From Nansenia antarctica (taxonomy: Eukaryota > Chordata > Actinopteri > Argentiniformes > Microstomatidae), in NCBI GenBank assembly GCA_963989245.1, contig OZ022345.1, forward strand, positions 23,384,696-23,448,695: DNA of 64,000 nt, written 5' to 3'. Within the stretch, counting starts at the first letter, position 1; the number at the start of each line of letters is the position of its first letter. The notes below the pieces were generated by a model. That model had not been told where the DNA came from, made no database searches, and saw only the letters and a list, made by a program, of their open reading frames with translations. A program made the translations under genes and the position numbers. Positions 44,516 to 54,622 of the stretch are shown here, one piece after another.

Positions 44516-45814
44516 TAGGGATGGACGGTTTCCAATTATTGAAACCGAAAAACCGTCAAAGACTAAAACCGCGGTTTTCCGGTTAACCGAAAAACGACCG
44601 AAAAACGAAAAAAAAAAAAAAAAAAAAAAGAGCGACAATTTCAAATAATTGAGCCCTACTGCTACAATACACTCATGTCGAACACCATTAAAACACCGTA
44701 AGCACAGTCGCAACACATTTAGGCTACTTAGTTTCACAAATATAAGTGGAAAGGCAGACTTTTGTAAGCTACACCATACATGAAAACACATGAACACTTA
44801 ACACACCAGCTCCGCTGATCCAGGGTGCACGCCTGCACGGAAGATCATCTCTTGGAACAGCGTCTTCATTGAATGAACTGCTTTCTCAATATCTTGGTTC
44901 TTAGACAAAGTTTCAGCTGCTGCTCAATGTATTGAAATATTTGAATACTGCTCAATAATCACTGAAATATTAGACTTAGAATTATGCAGTGAACATACTT
45001 AAAGCTTTTCATAAAAACCACATGCCGCGAGACTGACTCGTCCTGAACTGTCGTAAGTCAATCAACAAAGAATGCCCCATCAAAATAAAAGTGCCCATGG
45101 TAGAGCTGTCAAAATAGAGCTTTCAAAAGAAATGTACTAATACAGATAGAGATAAATACAGAACTACCTTTGCGTCACTAAGTGACCGCGTATCTTCTGA
45201 GACATGCGTTCTGTCATCACTTTCAGTAGCGCCTTCACACACAGTGGTGCTGTGCACAACCACTCTTGATCCGTATAGCTCTTGTTTTATTATATTGTGG
45301 TTTAGTAAATACTGCACTTGGAGTTACATTCAATGCATGATTTGTGCTATAGAACATAAATAAAGTTTGATTGATTGATTGATATCAAATCAAATCACAT
45401 TTTATTTCTATAGCGCATTTCTCACAAAAGTGACCCAATGCGCTTTACAGAGAGCAGCGAAAATTTTCTTATTAAATGTAAGCGACTAATTGTAAAAAAC
45501 CTTTCCTATCTACCAATAACTGAAGGCAACTATCTTTCCCATAGAGTGATTCGTTACCCTAAATATAATCCCAATTAGATATTAATCCTCAGTTATTCTT
45601 CACAACTGACCAAACCTCTCACTCATTGCGCGGCAGATTCAGACTGTATCATTGTTATTTTCACACACGACAAACATGTGACATGTTCCAGTTTTATTCT
45701 TTGAACAACATAGGAAAAAAAAAAAAAATCCGGTTTCAGACGGTTTTGATAAAAAACCGTTTCTATTTTTATAAACCCCGGTTTTCGGTTTAACCGAAAA
45801 ACCGTCCATCCCTA
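44516..45814. mobile_element. hAT-type element (1299 bp) inside a coding exon, TSD gaggatgt/gaggatgg
   Basis: The left end is tagggatggacggtttcc; the right end inverted is tagggatggacggtttttc. The flanks gaggatgt (44508-44515) and gaggatgg (45815-45822) agree in 7 of 8 bases. The interior has poly-A tracts, aaaaccg motifs, and a retroposon tail with (GATT)n at 45372-45385 followed by a second retroposon head (catttctatagcgcatttc). The minus-strand frame at 45317-45123 shows no domain. No transposase. Confidence 0.9.
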
Positions 45815-46317
45815 GAGGATGGTGAGTTCATGTTCTGTATTTGGTGAAGGCCAGGCCAGATTAATGAGTAGTTCAAAGGGCGCTGGCAGATATTTAGTGG
45901 TGTATGCAATCAGACATTTATTTTCATTTTTATTTTCACCATGATTTCCTCCATAGCAGTTGTTGATTCATTCAAACAAAAGCTGTTAGTTATCTAACTT
46001 CTATGACTGATCATGGAATCACAACTGTTGAGCAAGACAGTGAGTGACAGTTAAACTAGGTACAACATGAATACTCTTAAACTGAAACGCTAAACATTGA
46101 TTATATTTGAGAGAATATGCTTTAAATCAATTATTAATGATAAAACATTGATAAGGTATCCATTTGTTGTAATATCTCTGTAACACTCTGAACACGTCAT
46201 GTTCCCACAGCGTGTGCAGACACCAGATGTGGTGTTACTTCTGGCACTGCTGAGTCTATGGAAGCAGCACTTGTTCTCATGTTGTTTCTAATCCTGTATA
46301 TGTTCCTATTCTTACAG

Positions 46318-47369
46318 GAGAGAGCTCCAACCCAGACTCAGACATGGAGCCCAGCTCCACCGCATCAGGAAGCCATAAACAACACAGACGGAGGAGGAGG
46401 AGCTCAAGACAGAAGAATCACCACTGTTTAGATTGCAGTGAGAGTTTCATTTGTCCAACTCACCTTAAATCACAACCACAGACTCAAGGAGGACAGAAGA
46501 CTCACTCTTGTCTTCAGTGTGGAAAGAGATTTGGTTGTATGAGCAAACTAAAGAGACACCAAAGAATACACACAGGAGAGAAGCCATTCTGCTGCTCCCA
46601 GTGTGGAAAGGGTTTCAGTCGGGCAGGAGCCCTAAAGACACACCAGAGAATACACACAGGAGAGAAGCCATTCTGCTGCTCCCAGTGTGGGCAGAGTTTC
46701 AGTCACGCAGCAAACCTAAAGAGTCACCTGAGAATACACACAGGAGAGAAGCCATTCTGCTGCTCCCACTGTGGGAAGGGTTTCAGTCAGGCAGGATCCC
46801 TAAAGACACACCAGAGAATACACACAGGAGAGAAGCCATATCACTGTTCCCAGTGTGGGCAGAGTTTCAGTGATGCAGGATCCCTAAAGAGACACCAGAG
46901 AATACACACAGGAGATAAGCCATATCACTGCTCCCAGTGTGGGCAGAGTTTCAGTCAGGCAGGTGACCTAAAGAAACACCAGAGAATACACACAGGAGAG
47001 AAGCCATTCTGCTGCTCCCAGTGTGGGAAGAGTTTCAGTCAGGCAGAACACCTAAAGACACACCAGAGAATACACACAGGAGAGAGGCCATATCACTGCT
47101 CCCAGTGTGGGCAGAGTTTCAGTGAGGCAGGATCCCTAAAGAGGCATCAGAGAATACACACAGGAGAGAGGCCATATCACTGCTCCCAGTGTGGGCAGAG
47201 TTTCAGTGAGGCAGGATCCCTAAAGACACACCAGAGAATACACACAGGAGAGAAGCCATTCTGCTGCTCCCAGTGTGGGAAGGGTTTCAGTCAGGCAGGA
47301 AACCTAAAGACACACCAGAGAACACATACACTAGTTAACACGACTGGTCCCAGTGTGGGAGGTGTTTAA
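46318..47369 (+). CDS. C2H2 zinc-finger protein, finger exon (10 intact fingers)
   Basis: The acceptor ttcttacag ends at 46317. The exon starts GAGAGAGC in phase 1, which exactly continues the acidic exon's GAG GAT G. After the leader SSNPDSDMEPSSTASGSHKQ and a basic stretch (RRRRRSSRQK) comes one degenerate finger (HHCLDCSESF, lacking a proper His pair). Ten consecutive C-X2-C-X12-H-X3-H fingers follow, with TGEKP(F/Y), TGDKPY or TGERPY linkers. Fingers 8 and 9 are almost identical. The protein ends HTLVNTTGPSVGGV. In another frame the DNA continues WSQCGRCLKEAGALKKK, the front half of an eleventh finger, so the C-terminus was shortened by a frameshift. Probable nuclear DNA-binding regulator; target unknown. 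The helix residues vary little (AGSLK, AGALK, AGNLK), as in lineage-expanded fish families. Confidence 0.92.
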
Positions 47370-47454
47370 AGGAGGCAGGAGCCCTAAAGAAGAAGGGGGG
47401 GGGTCTGCTGGCTGCACCATCATATACTGTATGGCTATTTACTTGTTGATCGGA

Positions 47455-47782
47455 TCAATTTGTGCCCGCCGCACAGGATCTCAGGCAGCAAGGCAGGATG
47501 GGCGGATTATATGTGGCGCACGGAGTGGGAGGCAAACACCTCCAAACTCCGTGACCACATCCCATCGCCGGCCCTGAGCCCCTCGAGATGGACTTGCCAA
47601 GGCTATCCAGGGTGAGGCTCAATCGTCTCCGGACCGGCGTCGGGCGTTTCCGCTCATCAATGCACAGATGGGGCTTGGCCCCAAACGCGTCGTGCGAGTG
47701 TGGCGCAGAGGACCAAACCGCAGACCATGTCATCCTGGATTGCCCGGTGTACCACCCACCCAGATGTGGCCTTGGTGTTTAG
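47455..47782 (+). pseudogene. LINE ORF C-terminus with zinc-binding motif
   Basis: The frame from 47588 reads MDLPRLSRVRLNRLRTGVGR, SMHRWGLAPNASCECGAEDQ and TADHVILDCPVYHPP. This is a CxC..H...C motif like the zinc-binding region at the C-terminus of several LINE reverse transcriptases. The upstream part, 47455-47580, is in a shifted frame. A longer copy of the same family is at 61002-61475 (-). Confidence 0.75.
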
Positions 47783-47789
47783 AAGCCGA

Positions 47790-48464
47790 GTGTGACTGAA
47801 TACTGGTATGTTGTTATGTTTGCAATAAATCCTCCTAACGTTTCAGCTACAAGACTGAGATGTTGTACATCATATCATATTAAGATATAGATCCCATCCC
47901 TTCTCAGTTTTCTATTAGATTAGATTATTTTCTGGACATACTCCTGGATGTACTCCAACACTATTCCTCCCCCCACATTTGTTAGATTGGCCTCTAGCCT
48001 GTGTGGACACATTGACATTGTTTAATGATGGTTTTATTTTTAAATGTGATTTTCTTATTTTTGATGTTATGAAAGTTTAAAGGTTGAAGAGCCTCAATGT
48101 AACAAACAACAGTTTTAAGATCACTTTCTTATACTTATAGTTTGTTGTCTCAGTGTTATGTTTGTATTTCTGTTCAGTTGTGTATGTGTTTTTGTAGTCC
48201 ACTAAATCTAGGACTACAATTCCCCAGATGTCTAGCCATTAGGTGAAATATTTGACACGTGTGTTGTGCATTGGCTAATAAAGTAATGCTGTTTGAACCC
48301 TTTATACTCCTGCATTCACTTGTCACTGCTTTATGCCTGAAGAAGGTCTATGACCGAAAGCTTGCAATAAAATAATGATTTTTGCACAGATTTCAGTGTG
48401 CGGATGCTGCTTTATTCACTCTAAAACAATTCATAATCAAAGAGTGTAAAAGCTGTACAGTAAT
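47790..48464. other. Unassigned sequence with a retroelement-like 3' motif
   Basis: 48334-48380 (ctgaagaaggtctatgaccg, aaagcttgcaataaaataat) resembles the gaaggcc/ccgaaa-type 3' ends of some retroelements, but the family is uncertain. No gene. An (AAT)n run lies at 48462-48476. Confidence 0.4.
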
Positions 48465-48912
48465 AATAATAATAACTTTTGTTTGTATAGCGCTTTTCCT
48501 GCAAGCGTTGCAGCTCAAAGTGCTCCAATCGTTATATAATCATAATTTAATTATTTTGTCATTTAAAGACAATATTAAAAAGATGGGTTTTTAGCCTTGA
48601 CTTGAACATATTTGCTGAGGTTGCATTCCTAATGTAAACTGGCAGTGCATTCCACAATTTGGGTGCATAAAATGAGAATGCAGCCTCACCACCTTACATG
48701 TGGTACACAGAAAAAACCAGCGTCAGAAGACCTGCGAGTTCTATTGGGCTGATATGCTAACAAAAGAACTGAGAGCTCTATTGGGCTGATCTGCTAGCGA
48801 AAGGTCTGAACATATTCTGGTGCTGTGCCAGTGAGAGCTTTATAAACAAGCAGAAGGATCTTGAAATATATTCTGAACTTAATGTGCATGGCTTTTATTT
48901 ACCTCAACACAA
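48465..48912 (+). repeat. Retroposon copy at the left edge of a tandem duplication
   Basis: The gcgcttttcctgcaagcgtt and gctcaaagtgctccaatcg head is followed by gatgggtttttagccttgac, cattccacaatttgggtgca and ctattgggctgatctgcta. From 48517 to 48901 it is almost identical to 54238-54622 (a few substitutions only), which marks a recent duplication. Confidence 0.9.
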
Positions 48913-49065
48913 GAGGGCTCCCACACCTCCACAGCCCTCAGACTCAGCACTGGGTCCCCCCAGGGCTGCGTGCTAAGCCCCATCCTCTACAACAGGGGTC
49001 GGCAATTAGGTTTGGCCTCGGGCCAAACATTTTTTGAGCCACTAGATGGCGGGCCCGTTTTTTTT

Positions 49066-49195
49066 TTTTTTTTTTACTAACACCAGGGGAGCCACCCCTC
49101 CTAAATTTCGTTGTTTGGTACCTGTACTGTAGCAATGACAATAAAGACCATTCATTCATTCCATTCATTCATTCATTCATTCATTCATAAGTAAT
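49066..49195 (+). mobile_element. L2-like LINE 3'-end fragment nested in the hAT
   Basis: After a T homopolymer (49061-49077) comes caccaggggagccacccctc, ttgtttggtacctgtactgt and an ATTC-repeat tail (49156-49190), as in the other L2 copies. Confidence 0.8.
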
Positions 49196-49790
49196 TGATT
49201 GTTAAAAAATGTGACACGTTCTAATGCTTTGACTTTTCTTTCGAAAAATGTACACATCGCTAGTCAACTAACACAGCTTGTTTTGTGAGACTGCTAACAA
49301 TGTAAAGTAGTGTTGTAGTTAACTAGGTAACAATGTAAAGTAGTGTTGTAGTTAACTAGGTAACAATGTAAAGTAGTGTTGTAGTTAACTAGGTAACAAT
49401 GTAAAGTAGTGTTGTAGTTAACTAGGTAACAATGTAAAGTAGTGTTGTAGTTAACTAGGTAACAATGTAAAGTAGTGTTGTAGTTAACTAGGTAACAATG
49501 TAAAGTAGTGTTGTAGTTAACTAGGTAACAATGTAAAGTAGTGTTGTAGTTAACTAGGTAACAATGTAAAGTAGTGTTGTAGTTAACTAGGTAACAATGT
49601 AAAGTAGTGTTGTAGTTAACTAGGTAACAATGTAAAGTAGTGTTGTAGTTAACTAGGTAACAATGTAAAGTAGTGTTGTAGTTAACTAGGTAGCAGTCCA
49701 ATCCATTACGTTGCAGTATTTTGGCTTGACTAGCAAGTTTGTGTTGTGATTCTCAACAACGTTGAAACGTAGTTTCACCCTTTTCCATAG
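49195..49790. repeat. Third copy of the 21.5-kb dispersed element, with a 33-bp minisatellite
   Basis: 49205-49270 (gtgacacgttctaatgcttt, acttttctttcgaaa) and 49690-49790 (inverted ttctcaacaacgttgaaac) match the family at 21540-21790. Between them (about 49278-49693) about 12 near-identical copies of caatgtaaagtagtgttgta gttaactaggtaa make a 33-bp tandem array. Its period, a multiple of three, produces a spurious YLVNYNTTLHC repeat frame on the minus strand. Confidence 0.88.
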
Positions 49791-49979
49791 TTTTGAATAA
49801 TAAATGTGTGGACTGACGATGTAGCGCAGCCTAGCTTATTCTAATAATGATTTAACATACTTTCATTCTGAATGATTCCCCCCTCCTCCCAGACAAGGTC
49901 ACATTATTATTGGATTGGTTGTTTGGTGCCGGGTGAAGTTAGCTAAACATTTAACCTGCTAACTAGCAAAAGAAACATC

Positions 49980-50240
49980 ATGTCACTCTCCAAAGGTCTA
50001 AAGAGGAAAGTTGACGGTGAAAACAGGGCATTTAAAGAGGAATGGACAGCGAACTATAATGTTCATCCTACCTGGTTTCATCAACGCAAAGCCGTTGTGA
50101 GACTCACATCTTCCGTGCTCACAATGTTCCCTTTCTATACATGCGAGTCGTCCTTTTCCTCAATGAATGTGATAAAGACGCACGAGAGGAATCGATTGAT
50201 GCAAAAAAAAAACTTGAGAACTGCCTGCGGATTAAAGTGA
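49980..50240 (+). pseudogene. hAT transposase, N- and C-ends fused
   Basis: 86 residues: MSLSKGLKRKVDGENRAFKE (the start of GTF2IRD2/Charlie-like hAT proteins, before the BED finger) run straight into the dimerisation region (FYTCESSFSSMNVIKTHERN, RLMQKKNLRTACGLK). The finger and the whole catalytic part are deleted, but the short frame is open. Confidence 0.8.
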
Positions 50241-50944
50241 CGTCCATATAACCAGATATCAAGCAAATACTGACAGATGGGAGATGCCACTTTTCACATT
50301 AAGTGAGTACCAAGCCTGTCGTTATTGTATTTAATAACCTAATTGTATTTTGTATATTTTGAATGAATGGCTCATTGTAATTATTATCCCTAATAGCGTG
50401 TTTGCTCTGTCGTTTCAGGAGCATAGGCCTATGCACCACCACCCCTCGCATAAGCGGATTACTTTTCTTTCTTTTCTTTTTTTCACCGATTTTGTTGTCA
50501 ATGTTTTTCAGAATATTAAACTGAATTTGCTTTGTTACTGTTCATATGTGTGTTGCAGTCACATATACGTAAACATTACGTTTGAATTATTTACTGAGCT
50601 GGTGTTATTTTTTTCAAACCACACACGGCTATTTCAGCACTACACGTTGTCCACCTACTTATGATTCACTATGAGGGGTTCAGCGTCAGTGCGCTTCGGT
50701 GCACCCCGCTGCCTGATTGTCTGTCCCTGTGTCATTCACTCTCAACATGGATAAAAGTACAATAAGCATTATTCAGGTGGAGGTAGATTCTCTATTCGGA
50801 CATTATAGGCGCTATATGTGGGACTGTCGGTCCGATATTGTAAAAAAAGAAAAAAAAAAGTTGATTCTCAAAATATTCTGCTGGGCCAAATATTATTGGT
50901 GATGGGCCAGCAATGGCCCGCGGGCCGCCTATTGCCGACCCCTG

Positions 50945-51687
50945 CTCTACAACCTCTACACCTACGACTTCACCCCCGTCCACCCCAGCAACTCCATCGT
51001 AAAGTTTGCAGACAACACCACCGTGGTGGGCTGCATCTCGGGGGGGGACGAGGCGGCGTACAGGGATGAGGTAGAGCAGCTGAGCAAGCTGTGCAAGGTT
51101 TACAACCTGCTGCTGAAGGAAATCATCAGGAAATCATCGTGGACTTCAGGAGGAAAAAATCTGAGGTCCAGCCCCTGCTCATCGACGGAGGGAGCGTGGA
51201 GAGAGTCTCAACCCTCCGATTCCTGGGGGTGCACATACAGGATGACCTGTCCTGGAAGAACAACACAGCAGCCATCATCAAGAAGGCACAAGAGCGGCTC
51301 TTCTTCCTGAGAGTCCTCAGGAAAGACCACATCAGACAGGAGATGCTGGTGGCCTTCTACCGCTGCGCAGTGGAGAGCATCCTCACCTACTGCATCGGCA
51401 ACTGGTTCTCCAGCTGCACAGCCGCAGAGAGGAATGCGCTACAGAGAGTCGTGAGAACGGCCCAGAAGATCACCGGCGCCCCCCTCCCCTCTCTGGAAGA
51501 GCTGTACAACACACGCTGCCTCAGGAAGGCCTCCAAGATCTCCAGAGACCCATCCCACCCTGGGTACGAACACTTTGCTCGGCTGCCCTCGAACAGGCGG
51601 TACAGGACCATGTTCGCAAGGACAAACAGACTGAAGCTCAGCTTCTACCCCAGGGCCATCCAGGCCCTGAACACAGCAAAGACCTAG
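50945..51687 (+). pseudogene. L2-like LINE reverse transcriptase, C-terminal part
   Basis: Frames 51023-51310 and 51091-51687 cover the RT region after the catalytic FADD box (ADNTTVVGCISGGDEAAYRD with D to N at the third box residue). They continue to the C-terminal region with NRRYRTMFARTNRLKLSFYP and the end AIQALNTAKT. A frame change and a deletion lie near 51115-51140. It corresponds to residues about 620-854 of the ORF at 54987-57551. Confidence 0.85.
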
Positions 51688-52777
51688 GTTCTGGGCCCTG
51701 GACAGTCTGGACGGATTGATGGCAGCTTCTGGATTGAAAATCAGGTGTAGTGCTGAGGCACAAATGTGTACATTTCAAGCCTGCAAACTGCGATACTTTA
51801 AATGAATGTGCAATAACACTATGTGCAATATGACAACCCTAGGGTACATAAGGTTGCAGAAAATAGGAAATGTTAGAATAGGTATAGCATAGCATAGAGT
51901 ACAGCACAGTGTTTTATTTGTACAGTATAGTATAGTGGATAGTGTACATAGCCTTTATTTATGTAAACCAGCTCCTTTCCCTTCTTGTTTTTTTTAGTTT
52001 TTTTTTTCTTTCCTAGCACCAGGGGAGCCCCCCCTCCCAAATGTCGTTGTTTGGTACCTGTACTATATCAATGACAATGAAGACCATTCATTCATTCAAG
52101 AGAGCACCATGCTATTATAGAGACAGACTGTTATAGAGACAGACTATTATAGAGACAGACTGTTATAGAGACAGACTATTATAGAGACAGACTATTATAG
52201 AGACAGACTGTTATAGAGACAGACTATCATAGAGACAGGATATTATAGAGACAGATTATTATAGAGACAGGCTATTATAGAGACAGACTATTTTAGAGAC
52301 AGACTGTTATAGAGACAGACTATTATAGAGACAGACTGTTATAGAGACAGACTATCATAGAGACAGGATATTATAGAGACAGATTATTATAGAGACAGGC
52401 TATTATAGAGACAGACTATTATAGAGACAGGCTGTTATAGAGACAGACTATTATAGAGACAGACTGTTATAGAGACAGACTATTATAGAGACAGACTATT
52501 ATAGAGACAGGCTGTTATAGAGACAGACTGTTATAGAGACAGGCTATTATAGAGAGAGGCTGTTATAGAGACAGACTATTATTGAGACAGGCTATTATAG
52601 AGACAGACTGTTATAGAGACAGGCTATTATAGAGACAGACTGTTATAGAGACAGACTATTATAGAGACAGACTGTTATAGAGAGAGGCTGTTATAGAGAC
52701 AGACTATTATAGAGACAGACTATTATAGAGACAGACTATTATAGAGAGAGGCTGTTATAGAGACAGACTGTTATAGA

Positions 52778-53370
52778 CCCTGGTGCTTGCATACCAGGCA
52801 GCTAAAGGGACAGCCCCTGCCTACCTGAAGGAAATGGTAACCCCCCAAACCCCTGCCCGCTCACTCTGCTCCTCCACCTCGGCTGGCCGACTGGCCCCAC
52901 CTCCTCTACACAGTAGTCGGGCTGCCCGATCACGTCTCTTCACAACACTGGCTCCCCGCTGGTGGAATGAGCTCCCAACGGCTGTCAGAACGGCAGAGTC
53001 ACTACCCATCTTCTGCCGTAGACTGAAGACCCATCTCTTCAGGTTACATCTTAACTGCTCCTCCTGAGACATCTTCTGACCCTCACCACTACGTCTCCTA
53101 AAGACACCCGCTTTCCCCTCTACTGTGTCCCTAAGAACTTCTATTGCCCCCCTTGTACTGTTTCTCAGTTTCTCCAAAAAAAAGAAAAAAATAAGTTTTA
53201 GTAGAAGGCGATAATAGGGAGAAGGTTTTTCCTTCTATCAGTGGCCCCGGGCCCGAGCTAGAGTACTCTTCCTGCAACGAATGGTGGACTGCTGATTCAC
53301 ATGCTTAGTATTCAAATGTATTGATCGCTTTGGAATAAGGCGTCTGCTAAATGCCAAAAATGTAAATGTA
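52778..53370 (+). mobile_element. Non-LTR retrotransposon, 5'-truncated, plus orientation
   Basis: It encodes the C-terminal tail of the ORF (LAYQAAKGTAPAYLKEMVTP, RWWNELPTAVRTAESLPIF, RRLKTHLFRLHLNCSS, stop at 53065-53067). A 3' UTR ends ggcgtctgctaaatgcc, aaaaatgtaaatgtaaat. Intact in this part. Confidence 0.85.
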
Positions 53371-53466
53371 AATAGAGACAGACTATTATTGAGACAGACT
53401 ATTATAGAGAGAGGCTGTTATAGAGACATACTATTATAGAGACAGGCTCTTATAGAGACAGACTAT

Positions 53467-54131
53467 TTTACATTTACATTTACATTTTTGGCATTTAGCA
53501 GACGCCTTATTCCAAAGCGACTTACAATCAATACATTTGAATACTAAGCATGTGAATCAGCAGTCCACCATTCGTTGCAGGAAGAGTACTCTAGCTCGGG
53601 CCCGGGGCCACTGATAGAAGGAAAAACCTTCTCTCTATTATCGCCTTCTACTAAAACTTTTTTTATTTTTATTTTTTTATTTTTTTACTGGAGAAACTGA
53701 GAAACAGTACAAGGGGGGCAATAGAAGTTCTTAGGGACACAGTAGAGGGGAAAGCGGGTGTCTTTAGGAGACGTAGTGGTGAGGGTCAGAAGATGTCTCA
53801 GGAGGAGCAGTTAAGATGTAACCTGAAGAGATGGGTCTTCAGTCTACGACGGAAGATGGGTAGTGACTCTGCCGTTCTGACAGCCGTGGGGAGCTCATTC
53901 CACCAGCGGGGAGCCAGTGTTGTGGAGAGACGTGATCAGGCAGCCCGACTGCTGTGTAGAGGAGGTGGGGCCAGTCGGCCAGCCGAGGTGGAGGAGCGGA
54001 GTGAGCGGGCAGGGGTTTGGGGGGTTACCATTTCCTTCAGGTAGGCAGGGGCTGTCCCTTTAGCAGCCTGGTATGCAAGCACCAGGGTCTTGAATCTGAT
54101 GCGAGCTGCTATCGGGAGCCTATCGGGAGCC
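53467..54131 (-). mobile_element. Non-LTR retrotransposon, 5'-truncated, minus orientation
   Basis: The same family as 52778-53370, in opposite orientation. The tail at 53467 is tttacatttacatttacatt; the coding tail on the minus strand is at about 54133-53790, and it extends about 60 bp further 5' than the plus copy (including the repeated atcgggagcct). The two copies flank 96 bp of minisatellite and form a large imperfect inverted repeat. Confidence 0.85.
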
Positions 54132-54237
54132 ATTTTAGAGACAGACTATTATAGAGACAGACTATTATAGAGACAGACTATTATAGAGAGAGGCTGTTAT
54201 AGAGACAGGCTATTATAGAGACAGACTGTTTCAGAGA

Positions 54238-54622
54238 GAAGTGCTCCAATCGTTATATAATCATAATTTAATTATTTTGTCATTTAAAGGCAATATTAAA
54301 AAGATGGGTTTTTAGCCTTGACTTGAACATATTTGCTGAGGTTGCATTCCTAATGTAAACTGGCAGTGCATTCCACAATTTGGGTGCATAAAATGAGAAT
54401 GCAGCCTCACCACCTTACATGTGGTACACAGAAAAAACCAGCGTCAGAAGACCTGCGAGTTCTATTGGGCTGATATGCTAACAAAAGACCTGAGAGCTCT
54501 ATTGGGCTGATCTGCTAGCGAAAGGTCTGAACATATTCTGGTGCTGTGCCAGTGAGAGCTTTATAAACAAGCAGAAGGATCTTGAAATATATTCTGAACT
54601 TAATGTACATGGCTTTTATTTA
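54238..54622 (+). repeat. Duplicate of the 48517-48901 retroposon segment
   Basis: Starts abruptly at agtgctccaatcg after the first 16-bp array and matches 48517-48901 with only a few substitutions. It ends at the L2 insertion point (ggcttttattt|agatag). It marks the junction of a tandem duplication. Confidence 0.92.

Larger units (their letters stand above)
48993..50944 (+). mobile_element. hAT transposon (1952 bp), internally deleted, TSD ctctacaa
   Basis: The left end is caggggtcggcaattaggtt; the right end inverted is caggggtcggcaataggcgg. The perfect duplication ctctacaa lies at 48985-48992 and 50945-50952. It is inserted in the L2 LINE's RT region. It contains a short fused transposase (49980-50240), an L2 3'-end fragment and a 33-bp minisatellite. 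Confidence 0.95.
48913..52096 (+). mobile_element. 5'-truncated L2-like LINE, interrupted by a hAT
   Basis: Starts at ggctcccacacctccacagc (48913), is interrupted at ctctacaa by the hAT 48993-50944, and resumes at 50945 with RT-coding sequence to the stop at 51687. A 3' UTR follows, ending in the ATTC tail at 52085-52096. Flanks caagag / caagag (48907-48912, 52097-52102) are a likely target duplication. The RT frame has a small rearrangement near 51115-51140 that removes the segment following LLL. Confidence 0.9.
52097..54237 (+). repeat. 16-bp minisatellite, first array, with two LINE insertions
   Basis: The unit gactgttatagagaca, with variants (gactatta.., ggctatta.., gatatta.., agagaggctg), runs 52114-52777, 53371-53466 and 54132-54237. 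The three blocks are separated by two insertions of one LINE family. The array ends in actgtttcagaga at 54223-54236, as does the second array at 60068. Confidence 0.95.

Noticed and set aside
44034..44797. Serine/phenylalanine-rich minus-strand frames of 147 and 233 aa
   Set aside because: Antisense shadows of the GAG/GAA-rich acidic exon, whose splice sites and phase support the plus strand.
49294..49701. 135-aa repeated YLVNYNTTLHC frame
   Set aside because: A by-product of a 33-bp tandem repeat inside a transposon; no start context or homology.
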